A DNA stretch of 64,000 nt from Pisaster brevispinus. Taxonomy: Eukaryota; Echinodermata; Asteroidea; Forcipulatida; Asteriidae. Shown here in pieces: positions 22,701-34,130 of this stretch (its first letter is position 1; each line of letters starts with the position of its first letter). Below the pieces are notes generated by a model, which was not told the origin of the DNA, did not search any database, and saw nothing but the letters and a program-made list of their open reading frames with translations. Where the stretch lies: the NCBI GenBank assembly GCA_023634235.1, contig JAMKCF010000020.1, positions 6,448,001 through 6,512,000 of the forward strand, given 5' to 3'. Both the position numbers and the translations under genes were made by a program.

Positions 22701-23329
22701 GAGTAGTTTGAAAAGTTTTCGTCTCCGATCAGCCTTAGATTGAACCAGATGTTTCAGAACACCCATGTTTCTTGGTACAAAATTCATCATAGACCAATCT
22801 GAACAGTTTGAAAAGTTTTTGTCACCGATTAGCCTAAGATTGAACCAGATGCTTCAGAACACCCATGTTTCTTGGTACCAAATTCATCTTAGACCAATCT
22901 GAACAGTTTGAAAAGTTTTTGTCACCGATCAGCCTTAGATTGAACCAGATGTTTCAGAACACCCATGTTTCTTGGTACCAAATTCATCATAGACCAATCT
23001 GAACAGTTTGAAAAGTTTTTGTCACCGATTAGCCTAAGATTGAACCAGATGCTTCAGAACACCCATGTTTCTTTTTACCAAATTCATCTTAGACCAATCT
23101 GAACGGTTTGAAAAGTTTTCGTCTCCGATCAGCCTAAGATTGAACAAGATGCTTCAGAACACCCATGATTCCTATTACAGAATTTAACATATAGCAATCT
23201 GAGTAGTTTGAAAACTTTTTGTCTCCGATGACCCTAAGATTGAACCAGATGCTTCAGAACACCCATGTTTCTTGGTACCAAATTCATCATAGACCAATCT
23301 GAACAGTTTGAAAAGTTTTTGTCACCGAT
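19722..23329 (+). repeat. 36-mer HOR (3,608 bp), copy 1
   Basis: It starts at the CAGGCTAAG divergent-middle monomer. Diagnostic variants recur in the next two copies at exactly 3,608 bp: CAGTCTAAG (about 20.12 kb), TTGAAGCAG, CATAATTCTTGG (about 20.56 and 21.76 kb), GGTTTTTTTCACC, CACTCATGATTCC, TTGAATCAG, TTGAGCC, GTTAGAAAAGG, GCTTAATAACACCCAATG and GGTACAAAATTC. The length equals 36 x 100 plus eight 101-bp monomers. Differences from copies 2 and 3 include GAACGG at about 20.79 kb (the others have GAACAG) and CCAGATGC instead of CCAGTTGC at about 21.04 kb. Confidence 0.93.
20524..22929 (+). repeat. Nested 1,203-bp dodecamer pair inside 36-mer copy 1
   Basis: The CCTTAG/CATAATTCTTGG monomer at 20524 recurs at 21727. 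All following diagnostic variants match at 1,203 bp (12 x 100 plus three 101-bp monomers) until about 22.83 kb, where CCTAAG/CATCTTAG replaces CCTTAG/CATCATAG. The same pair is seen at 24132-26537 and 27740-30145. The remaining third of each 36-mer has the same length class (1,202 bp) but a different monomer order. Confidence 0.88.
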
Positions 23330-26300
23330 CAGGCTAAGATTGAACCAGATGCTTCAGAACACCCATGATTCCTATTACAGAATTTAACAAATAGCAATCT
23401 GAGTAGTTTGAGAAGTTTTTGTCTCCGATGACCCTAAGATTGAACCAGATGCTTCAGAACACCCATGTTTCTTGGTACCAAATTCATCATAGACCAATCT
23501 GAACAGTTTGAAAAGTTTTCGTCTCCGATCAGCCTTAGATTGAACCAGATGCTTCAGAACACCCATGTTTCTTGGTACCAAATTCATCATAGACCAATCT
23601 GAACAGTTTGAAAAGTTTTCGTTTCCGATGACCCTAAGATTGAACCAGATGCTTCAGAACACCCATGTTTCTTGGTACCAAATTTATCACAGAGCAATTT
23701 GAGCAGTTAAAAAAGGTTTTTGTCACCGATCAGTCTAAGATTGAACCAGATGCTTCAGAACACCCATGTTTCTTGGTACCAAATTCATCTTAGACCAATC
23801 TGAACAGTTTGAAAAGTTTTCGTCTCCGATCAGCCTTAGATTGAAGCAGATGCTTCAGAACACCCATGTTTGTTGGAACCAAATTCATCATAGACCAATC
23901 TGAACAGTTTGAAAAGTTTTCGTTTCCGATGACCCTAAGATTGAACCAGATGCTTCAAAACACCCATGTTTCTTGGTACCAAATTCATCACAAAGCAATT
24001 TGAGCAGTTAAAAAAGGTTTTTGTCACCGATCAGCCTAAGATTGAACCAGATGCTTCAGAACACCCATGTTTCTTGGTACCAAATTCATCATAGACCAAT
24101 CTGAACAGTTTGAAAAGTTTTCGTCTCCGATCAGCCTTAGATTGAACCAGATGCTTCAGAACACCCATAATTCTTGGTACCAAATTCATCATAGACCAAT
24201 CTGAACAGTTTGAAAAGTTTTCGTCTCCGATCAGCCTTAGATTGAACCAGTTGCTTCAGAACACCCATGTTTCTTGGTACCAAATTCATCACAGAGCAAT
24301 TTGAGCAGTTAAAAAAGGTTTTTTTCACCGATCAGCCTAAGATTGAACCAGATGCTTCAGAACACCCATGTTTCTTGGTACCAAATTCATCATAGACCAA
24401 TCTGAACAGTTTGAAAAGTTTTCGTCTCCGATCAGCCTAAGATTGAACAAGATGCTTCAGAACACTCATGATTCCTATTACAGAATTTAACATATAGCAA
24501 TCTGAGTAGTTTGAAAACTTTTTGTCTCCGATGACCCTAAGATTGAATCAGATGCTTCAGAACACCCATGTTTCTTGGTACCAAATTCATCATAGACCAA
24601 TCTGAACAGTTTGAAAAGTTTTCGTCTCCGATCAGCCTTAGATTGAGCCAGTTGCTTCAGAACACCCATGTTTGTTGGTACCAAATTCATCATAGACCAA
24701 TCTGAACAGTTTGAAAAGTTTTCGTTTCCGATGACCCTAAGATTGAACCAGATGCTTCAAAACACCCATGTTTCTTGGTACCAAATTCATCACAAAGCAA
24801 TTTGAGCAGTTAGAAAAGGTTTTTGTCACCGATCAGCCTAAGATTGAACCAGATGCTTAATAACACCCAATGTTTGTCGGTACCAAATTCATCATAGACC
24901 AATCTGAACAGTTTGAAAAGTTTTTGTCACCGATTAGCCTAAGATTGAACCAGAAGCTTCAGAACACCCATGTTTCTTTCTACCAAATTCATCTTAGACC
25001 AATCTGAACGGTTTGAAAAGTTTTCGTCTCCGATCAGCCTAAGATTGAACAAGATGCTTCAGAACACCCATGATTCCTATTACAGAATTTAACATATAGC
25101 AATCTGAGTAGTTTGAAAAGTTTTCGTCTCCGATCAGCCTTAGATTGAACCAGATGTTTCAGAACACCCATGTTTCTTGGTACAAAATTCATCATAGACC
25201 AATCTGAACAGTTTGAAAAGTTTTTGTCACCGATTAGCCTTAGATTGAACCAGATGCTTCAGAACACCCATGTTTCTTGGTACCAAATTCATCATAGACC
25301 AATCTGAACAGTTTGAAAAGTTTTCGTCTCCGATCAGCCTTAGATTGAACCAGATGCTTCAGAACACCCATAATTCTTGGTACCAAATTCATCATAGACC
25401 AATCTGAACAGTTTGAAAAGTTTTCGTCTCCGATCAGCCTTAGATTGAACCAGTTGCTTCAGAACACCCATGTTTCTTGGTACCAAATTCATCACAGAGC
25501 AATTTGAGCAGTTAAAAAAGGTTTTTTTCACCGATCAGCCTAAGATTGAACCAGATGCTTCAGAACACCCATGTTTCTTGGTACCAAATTCATCATAGAC
25601 CAATCTGAACAGTTTGAAAAGTTTTCGTCTCCGATCAGCCTAAGATTGAACAAGATGCTTCAGAACACTCATGATTCCTATTACAGAATTTAACATATAG
25701 CAATCTGAGTAGTTTGAAAACTTTTTGTCTCCGATGACCCTAAGATTGAATCAGATGCTTCAGAACACCCATGTTTCTTGGTACCAAATTCATCATAGAC
25801 CAATCTGAACAGTTTGAAAAGTTTTCGTCTCCGATCAGCCTTAGATTGAGCCAGATGCTTCAGAACACCCATGTTTGTTGGTACCAAATTCATCATAGAC
25901 CAATCTGAACAGTTTGAAAAGTTTTCGTTTCCGATGACCCTAAGATTGAACCAGATGCTTCAAAACACCCATGTTTCTTGGTACCAAATTCATCACAAAG
26001 CAATTTGAGCAGTTAGAAAAGGTTTTTGTCACCGATCAGCCTAAGATTGAACCAGATGCTTAATAACACCCAATGTTTGTCGGTACCAAATTCATCATAG
26101 ACCAATCTGAACAGTTTGAAAAGTTTTTGTCACCGATTAGCCTAAGATTGAACCAGAAGCTTCAGAACACCCATGTTTCTTTCTACCAAATTCATCTTAG
26201 ACCAATCTGAACGGTTTGAAAAGTTTTCGTCTCCGATCAGCCTAAGATTGAACAAGATGCTTCAGAACACCCATGATTCCTATTACAGAATTTAACATAT

Positions 26301-26937
26301 AGCAATCTGAGTAGTTTGAAAAGTTTTCGTCTCCGATCAGCCTTAGATTGAACCAGATGTTTCAGAACACCCATGTTTCTTGGTACAAAATTCATCATAG
26401 ACCAATCTGAACAGTTTGAAAAGTTTTTGTCACCGATTAGCCTAAGATTGAACCAGATGCTTCAGAACACCCATGTTTCTTGGTACCAAATTCATCTTAG
26501 ACCAATCTGAACAGTTTGAAAAGTTTTTGTCACCGATCAGCCTTAGATTGAACCAGATGTTTCAGAACACCCATGTTTCTTGGTACCAAATTCATCATAG
26601 ACCAATCTGAACAGTTTGAAAAGTTTTTGTCACCGATTAGCCTAAGATTGAACCAGATGCTTCAGAACACCCATGTTTCTTTTTACCAAATTCATCTTAG
26701 ACCAATCTGAACGGTTTGAAAAGTTTTCGTCTCCGATCAGCCTAAGATTGAACAAGATGCTTCAGAACACCCATGATTCCTATTACAGAATTTAACATAT
26801 AGCAATCTGAGTAGTTTGAAAACTTTTTGTCTCCGATGACCCTAAGATTGAACCAGATGCTTCAGAACACCCATGTTTCTTGGTACCAAATTCATCATAG
26901 ACCAATCTGAACAGTTTGAAAAGTTTTTGTCACCGAT
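23330..26937 (+). repeat. 36-mer HOR (3,608 bp), copy 2
   Basis: Same monomer order as copy 1 with the CAGGCTAAG monomer at the start, CATAATTCTTGG at about 24.17 and 25.37 kb, and GCTTAATAACACC at about 24.86 and 26.06 kb. It shares TTGAGCCAGTTGC (about 24.65 kb) with copy 3 but not copy 1, so copies 2 and 3 are the closest pair. Confidence 0.94.
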
Positions 26938-29900
26938 CAGGCTAAGATTGAACCAGATGCTTCAGAACACCCATGATTCCTATTACAGAATTTAACAAAT
27001 AGCAATCTGAGTAGTTTGAGAAGTTTTTGTCTCCGATGACCCTAAGATTGAACCAGATGCTTCAGAACACCCATGTTTCTTGGTACCAAATTCATCATAG
27101 ACCAATCTGAACAGTTTGAAAAGTTTTCGTCTCCGATCAGCCTTAGATTGAACCAGATGCTTCAGAACACCCATGTTTCTTGGTACCAAATTCATCATAG
27201 ACCAATCTGAACAGTTTGAAAAGTTTTCGTTTCCGATGACCCTAAGATTGAACCAGATGCTTCAGAACACCCATGTTTCTTGGTACCAAATTTATCAAAG
27301 AGCAATTTGAGCAGTTAAAAAAGGTTTTTGTCACCGATCAGTCTAAGATTGAACCAGATGCTTCAGAACACCCATGTTTCTTGGTACCAAATTCATCTTA
27401 GACCAATCTGAACAGTTTGAAAAGTTTTCGTCTCCGATCAGCCTTAGATTGAAGCAGATGCTTCAGAACACCCATGTTTGTTGGAACCAAATTCATCATA
27501 GACCAATCTGAACAGTTTGAAAAGTTTTCGTTTCCGATGACCCTAAGATTGAACCAGATGCTTCAAAACACCCATGTTTCTTGGTACCAAATTCATCACA
27601 AAGCAATTTGAGCAGTTAAAAAAGGTTTTTGTCACCGATCAGCCTAAGATTGAACCAGATGCTTCAGAACACCCATGTTTCTTGGTACCAAATTCATCAT
27701 AGACCAATCTGAACAGTTTGAAAAGTTTTCGTCTCCGATCAGCCTTAGATTGAACCAGATGCTTCAGAACACCCATAATTCTTGGTACCAAATTCATCAT
27801 AGACCAATCTGAACAGTTTGAAAAGTTTTCGTCTCCGATCAGCCTTAGATTGAACCAGTTGCTTCAGAACACCCATGTTTCTTGGTACCAAATTCATCAC
27901 AGAGCAATTTGAGCAGTTAAAAAAGGTTTTTTTCACCGATCAGCCTAAGATTGAACCAGATGCTTCAGAACACCCATGTTTCTTGGTACCAAATTCATCA
28001 TAGACCAATCTGAACAGTTTGAAAAGTTTTCGTCTCCGATCAGCCTAAGATTGAACAAGATGCTTCAGAACAAACATGATTCCTATTACAGAATTTAACA
28101 TATAGCAATCTGAGTAGTTTGAAAACTTTTTGTCTCCGATGACCCTAAGATTGAATCAGATGCTTCAGAACACCCATGTTTCTTGGTACCAAATTCATCA
28201 TAGACCAATCTGAACAGTTTGAAAAGTTTTCGTCTCCGATCAGCCTTAGATTGAGCCAGTTGCTTCAGAACACCCATGTTTGTTGGTACCAAATTCATCA
28301 TAGACCAATCTGAACAGTTTGAAAAGTTTTCGTTTCCGATGACCCTAAGATTGAACCAGATGCTTCAAAACACCCATGTTTCTTGGTACCAAATTCATCA
28401 CAAAGCAATTTGAGCAGTTAGAAAAGGTTTTTGTCACCGATCAGCCTAAGATTGAACCAGATGCTTAATAACACCCAATGTTTGTCGGTACCAAATTCAT
28501 CATAGACCAATCTGAACAGTTTGAAAAGTTTTTGTCACCGATTAGCCTAAGATTGAACCAGAAGCTTCAGAACACCCATGTTTCTTTCTACCAAATTCAT
28601 CTTAGACCAATCTGAACGGTTTGAAAAGTTTTCGTCTCCGATCAGCCTAAGATTGAACAAGATGCTTCAGAACACCCATGATTCCTATTACAGAATTTAA
28701 CATATAGCAATCTGAGTAGTTTGAAAAGTTTTCGTCTCCGATCAGCCTTAGATTGAACCAGATGTTTCAGAACACCCATGTTTCTTGGTACAAAATTCAT
28801 CATAGACCAATCTGAACAGTTTGAAAAGTTTTTGTCACCGATTAGCCTTAGATTGAACCAGATGCTTCAGAACACCCATGTTTCTTGGTACCAAATTCAT
28901 CATAGACCAATCTGAACAGTTTGAAAAGTTTTCGTCTCCGATCAGCCTTAGATTGAACCAGATGCTTCAGAACACCCATAATTCTTGGTACCAAATTCAT
29001 CATAGACCAATCTGAACAGTTTGAAAAGTTTTCGTCTCCGATCAGCCTTAGATTGAACCAGTTGCTTCAGAACACCCATGTTTCTTGGTACCAAATTCAT
29101 CACAGAGCAATTTGAGCAGTTAAAAAAGGTTTTTTTCACCGATCAGCCTAAGATTGAACCAGATGCTTCAGAACACCCATGTTTCTTGGTACCAAATTCA
29201 TCATAGACCAATCTGAACAGTTTGAAAAGTTTTCGTCTCCGATCAGCCTAAGATTGAACAAGATGCTTCAGAACACTCATGATTCCTATTACAGAATTTA
29301 ACATATAGCAATCTGAGTAGTTTGAAAACTTTTTGTCTCCGATGACCCTAAGATTGAATCAGATGCTTCAGAACACCCATGTTTCTTGGTACCAAATTCA
29401 TCATAGACCAATCTGAACAGTTTGAAAAGTTTTCGTCTCCGATCAGCCTTAGATTGAGCCAGATGCTTCAGAACACCCATGTTTGTTGGTACCAAATTCA
29501 TCATAGACCAATCTGAACAGTTTGAAAAGTTTTCGTTTCCGATGACCCTAAGATTGAACCAGATGCTTCAAAACACCCATGTTTCTTGGTACCAAATTCA
29601 TCACAAAGCAATTTGAGCAGTTAGAAAAGGTTTTTGTCACCGATCAGCCTAAGATTGAACCAGATGCTTAATAACACCCAATGTTTGTCGGTACCAAATT
29701 CATCATAGACCAATCTGAACAGTTTGAAAAGTTTTTGTCACCGATTAGCCTAAGATTGAACCAGAAGCTTCAGAACACCCATGTTTCTTTCTACCAAATT
29801 CATCTTAGACCAATCTGAACGGTTTGAAAAGTTTTCGTCTCCGATCAGCCTAAGATTGAACAAGATGCTTCAGAACACCCATGATTCCTATTACAGAATT

Positions 29901-30545
29901 TAACATATAGCAATCTGAGTAGTTTGAAAAGTTTTCGTCTCCGATCAGCCTTAGATTGAACCAGATGTTTCAGAACACCCATGTTTCTTGGTACAAAATT
30001 CATCATAGACCAATCTGAACAGTTTGAAAAGTTTTTGTCACCGATTAGCCTAAGATTGAACCAGATGCTTCAGAACACCCATGTTTCTTGGTACCAAATT
30101 CATCTTAGACCAATCTGAACAGTTTGAAAAGTTTTTGTCACCGATCAGCCTTAGATTGAACCAGATGTTTCAGAACACCCATGTTTCTTGGTACCAAATT
30201 CATCATAGACCAATCTGAACAGTTTGAAAAGTTTTTGTCACCGATTAGCCTAAGATTGAACCAGATGCTTCAGAACACCCATGTTTCTTTTTACCAAATT
30301 CATCTTAGACCAATCTGAACGGTTTGAAAAGTTTTCGTCTCCGATCAGCCTAAGATTGAACAAGATGCTTCAGAACACCCATGATTCCTATTACAGAATT
30401 TAACATATAGCAATCTGAGTAGTTTGAAAACTTTTTGTCTCCGATGACCCTAAGATTGAACCAGATGCTTCAGAACACCCATGTTTCTTGGTACCAAATT
30501 CATCATAGACCAATCTGAACAGTTTGAAAAGTTTTCGTCTCCGAT
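26938..30545 (+). repeat. 36-mer HOR (3,608 bp), copy 3
   Basis: Same order again. Private differences are AATTTATCAAAG near 27.29 kb (others CACAG) and CAAACATGATTCC near 28.07 kb (others CACTCATG). In its last monomer the end reads TTTTCGTCTCCGAT where copies 1 and 2 have TTTTTGTCACCGAT, and the following monomer is CCTTAGATTGAGCC instead of CAGGCTAAG. The HOR therefore ends within about 30,525-30,545. Confidence 0.93.
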
Positions 30546-31950
30546 CAGCCTTAGATTGAGCCAGATGCTTCAGAACACCCATGTTTGTTGGTACCAAATT
30601 CATCATAGACCAATCTGAACAGTTTGAAAAGTTTTCGTTTCCGATGACCCTAAGATTGAACCAGATGCTTCAAAACACCCATGTTTCTTGGTACCAAATT
30701 CATCACAAAGCAATTTGAGCAGTTAAAAAAGGTTTTTGTCACCGATCAGCCTAAGATTGAACCAGATGCTTCAGAACACCCAATGTTTGTCGGTACCAAA
30801 TTCATCATAGACCAATCTGAACAGTTTGAAAAGTTTTTGTCACCGATTAGCCTAAGATTGAACCAGAAGCTTCAGAACACCCATGTTTCTTTCTACCAAA
30901 TTCATCTTAGACCAATCTGAACGGTTTGAAAAGTTTTCGTCTCCGATCAGCCTAAGATTGAACAAGATGCTTCAGAACACCCATGATTCCTATTACAGAA
31001 TTTAACATATAGCAATCTGAGTAGTTTGAAAAGTTTTCGTCTCCGATCAGCCTTAGATTGAACCAGATGTTTCAGAACACCCATGTTTCTTGGTACAAAA
31101 TTCATCATAGACCAATCTGAACAGTTTGAAAAGTTTTTGTCACCGATTAGCCTAAGATTGACCCAGATGCTTCAGAACACCCATGTTTCTTTTTACCAAA
31201 TTCATCTTAGACCAATCTGAACGGTTTGAAAAGTTTTCGTCTCCGATCAGCCTAAGATTGAACCAGATGCTTCAGAACACCCATGTTTCTTGGTACCAAA
31301 TTCATCTTAGACCAATCTGAACGGTTTGAAAAGTTTTCGTCTCCGATCAGCCTAAGATTGAACCAGATGCTTCAGAACACCCATGTTTCTTGGTACCAAA
31401 TTCATCTTAGACCAATCTGAACAGTTTGAAAAGTTTTCGTCTCCGATGACCCTAAGATTGAACCAGATGCTTCAAAACACCCATGTTTCTTGGTACCAAA
31501 TTCATCACAAAGCAATTTGAGCAGTTAAAAAAGGTTTTTGTCACCGATCAGCCTAAGATTGAACCAGATGCTTCAGAAAACCCATGTTTCTTGGTACCAA
31601 ATTCATCTTAGACCAATCTGAACAGTTTGAAAAGTTTTTGTCACCGATCAGCCTGAGATTGAACCAGATGCTTCAGAACACCCATGTTTCTTGGTACCAA
31701 ATTCATCATAGACCAATCTGAACAGTTTGAAAAGTTTTTGTCACCGATCAGCCTAAGATTGAACCAGATGCTTCAGAACACCCATGTTTCTTGTTTTAAA
31801 ATTCATCTTAGACCAATCTGAGTAGTTTATAAAGTTTTCGTCTCCGATCAGCCTAAGACTGAACCAGTTGCTTCAGAACACCCATGATTCCTATTACAGA
31901 ATTTAACATATAGCAATCTGAGTAGTTTGAAAAGTTTTCGTCTCCGATGA
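30546..31950 (+). repeat. Transition zone after the 36-mer HOR
   Basis: It starts with TTGAGCC/TTTGTTGG, GACCC CACAAAGC, CCCAATG, HindIII/CTTTCTACC, divergent-middle and GGTACAAAATTC monomers as in the 36-mer, then drifts. The monomers near 31.15-31.45 kb are a CTTTTTACC/GAACGG one with TTGACCCAG, then two canonical CATCTTAG ones of which the first keeps GAACGG. A TTGTTTTAAAATTC monomer lies at 31749-31848, followed by CTAAGACTG/CCAGTTGC. Confidence 0.8.
31749..31848 (+). repeat. TTGTTTTAAAATTC / TTTATAAAG monomer class, representative copy
   Basis: The centre reads TTCTTGTTTTAAAATTC instead of TTCTTGGTACCAAATTC, and the right part reads CTGAGTAGTTTATAAAG. The KpnI palindrome is replaced by an AT-rich segment. 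I located GTTTTAAAATTC at 9547, 31793, 33694, 35597, 41805, 45108, 47912, 53521, 56525, 60730 and 63331. It is usually followed by a CTAAGACTG/CCAGTTGC monomer. The copies at 35.6, 41.8, 45.1, 47.9 and 56.5 kb also carry a one-base loss (GATGCTCAG); those at 31.8, 53.5, 60.7 and 63.3 kb do not, so this class tracks duplication lineages. Confidence 0.92.
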
Positions 31951-33350
31951 CTCTAAGTTTGAACCAGATGCTTCAGAACACCCATGTTTCTTGGTACCAA
32001 ATTCATCTTAGACCAATCTGAACAGTTTGAAAAGTTTTTGTCACCGATCAGCCTTAGATTGAACCAGATGCTTCAGAACACCCATGTTTCTTGGTACCAA
32101 ATTCATCATAGACCAATCTGAACAGTTTGAAAAGTTTTCGTCTCCGATCAGCCTTAGATTGAACCAGATGCTTCAGAACACCCATGTTTCTTGGTACCAA
32201 ATTCATCTTAGACCAATCTGAACAGTTTGAAAAGTTTTCGTCTCCGATCAGCCTTAGATTGAACCAGATGCTTCAGAACACCCATATTTGTTGGTACCAA
32301 ATTCATCATAGACCAATCTGAACAGTTTGAAAAGTTTTTGTCACCGATCAGCCTAAGATTGAACCAGATGCTTCAGAACACCCATGATTACTATTACAGA
32401 ATTCAACAAATAGCAATCTGAGTAGTTTGAAAAGTTTTTGTCTCCGATGACCCTAAGATTGAACCAGATGCTTCAGAACACCCATGTTTCTTGGTACCAA
32501 ATTCATCATAGACCAATCTGAACAGTTTGAAAAGTTTTCGTCTTCGATCAGCCTTAGATTGAACCAGATGCTTCAGAACACCCATGTTTCTTGGTACCAA
32601 ATTCATCATAGACCAATCTGAACTGTTTGAAAAGTTTTCGTTTCCGATGACCCTAAGATTGAACGAGATGCTTCAGAACACCCATGTTTCTTGGTACCAA
32701 ATTTATCACAGAGCAATTTGAGCAGTTAAAAAAGGTTTTTGTCACCGATCAGCCTAAGATTGAACCAGATGCTTCAGAACACCCATGTTTCTTGGTACCA
32801 AATTCATCATACACCAATCTGAACAGTTTGAAAAGTTTTTGTCACCGATTAGCCTAAGATTGAACCAGATGCTTCAGAACACCCATGTTTCTTTTTACCA
32901 AATTCATCTTAGACCAATCTGAACGGTTTGAAAAGTTTTCGTCTCCGATGACCCTAAGATTGAACAAGATGCTTCAGAACACCCATGATTCCTATTACAG
33001 AATTTAACATATAGCAATCTGAGTAGTTTGAAAAGTTTTTGTCTCCGATGACCCTAAGATTGAACCAGATGTTTCAGAACACCCATGTTTGTTGGTACCA
33101 AATTCATCATAGACCAATCTGAACAGTTTGAAAAGTTTTTGTCACCGATCAGGCTAAGATTGAACCAGATGCTTCAGAACACCCATGATTCCTATTACAG
33201 AATTTAACAAATAGCAATCTGAGTAGTTTGAGAAGTTTTTGTCTCCGATGACCCTAAGATTGAACCAGATGCTTCAGAACACCCATGTTTCTTGGTACCA
33301 AATTCATCTTAGACCAATCTGAACAGTTTGAAAAGTTTTCGTCTCCGATC
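31951..33350 (+). repeat. Copy of the EcoRI cassette region (offset 18,440 bp from 13.5-14.8 kb)
   Basis: From GACTCTAAGTTTG through four canonical monomers, the EcoRI monomer (GAATTC 32399-32404), the 101-bp AATTTATCACAG monomer and the CAGGCTAAG/TTTGAGAAG pair, the order equals 13.5-14.8 kb. Private changes are CACCCATATTTG near 32.28 kb, CGTCTTCGATC near 32.56 kb, GAACTGTTTG near 32.62 kb, TTGAACGAG near 32.66 kb and CATACACC near 32.81 kb. Confidence 0.82.
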
Positions 33351-34130
33351 AGCCTTAGATTGAAGCAGATGCTTCAGAACAACCATGTTTGTTGGAACCA
33401 AATTCATCATAGACCAATCTGAACAGTTTGAAAAGTTTTCGTTTCCGATGACCCTAAGATTGAACCAGATGCTTCAAAACACCCATGTTTCTTGGTACCA
33501 AATTCATCTTAGACCAATCTGAACAGTTTGAAAAGTTGTTGTCACCGATCAGCCTGAGATTGAACCAGATGCTTCAGAACACCCATGTTTCTTGGTACCA
33601 AATTCATCATAGACCAATCTGAACAGTTTGAAAAGTTTTTGTCACCGATCAGCCTAAGATTGAACCAGATGCTTCAGAACACCCATGTTTCTTGTTTTAA
33701 AATTCATCATAGACCAATCTGAACAGTTTGAGAAGTTTTCGTCTCCGATCAGCCTTAGATTGAACCAGATGCTTCAGAACACCCATGTTTCTTGGTACCA
33801 AATTCATCATAGACCAATCTGAACAGTTTGAAAAGTTTTCGTCTCCGATCAGCCTTAGATTGAAGCAGATGCTTCAGAACAACCATGTTTGTTGGAACCA
33901 AATTCATCATAGACCAATCTGAACAGTTTGAAAAGTTTTCGTTTCCGATGACCCTAAGATTGAACCAGATGCTTCAAAACACCCATGTTTCTTGGTACCA
34001 AATTCATCACAAAGCAATTTGAGCAGTTAAAAAAGGTTTTTGTCACCGATCAGCCTAAGATTGAACCAGATGCTTCAGAACACCCATGTTTCTTGGTACC
34101 AAATTCATCATAGACCAATCTGAACAGTTT
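33351..34130 (+). repeat. Local 5-mer shuffling marked by CAACCATG
   Basis: The private variant CAACCATG (for CACCCATG) with TTGAAGCAG and TTGGAACC occurs twice, 500 bp apart (near 33.38 and 33.88 kb), which shows a recent local duplication of about 150-200 bp or a 5-mer that later diverged. A GAAAAGTTGTTG change near 33.53 kb is also private. The hybrid monomer 33650-33749 lies between them. Confidence 0.78.
33650..33749 (+). repeat. Hybrid monomer: TTGTTTTAAAATTC centre with canonical right end
   Basis: The centre is that of the TTGTTTTAAAATTC class, but instead of CATCTTAGACC, GAGTAG and TTTATAAAG it continues CATCATAGACC, GAACAG and TTTGAGAAG. All ten other members keep the class-specific end. 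The switch lies around AATTCATC, which both classes share. Confidence 0.83.
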
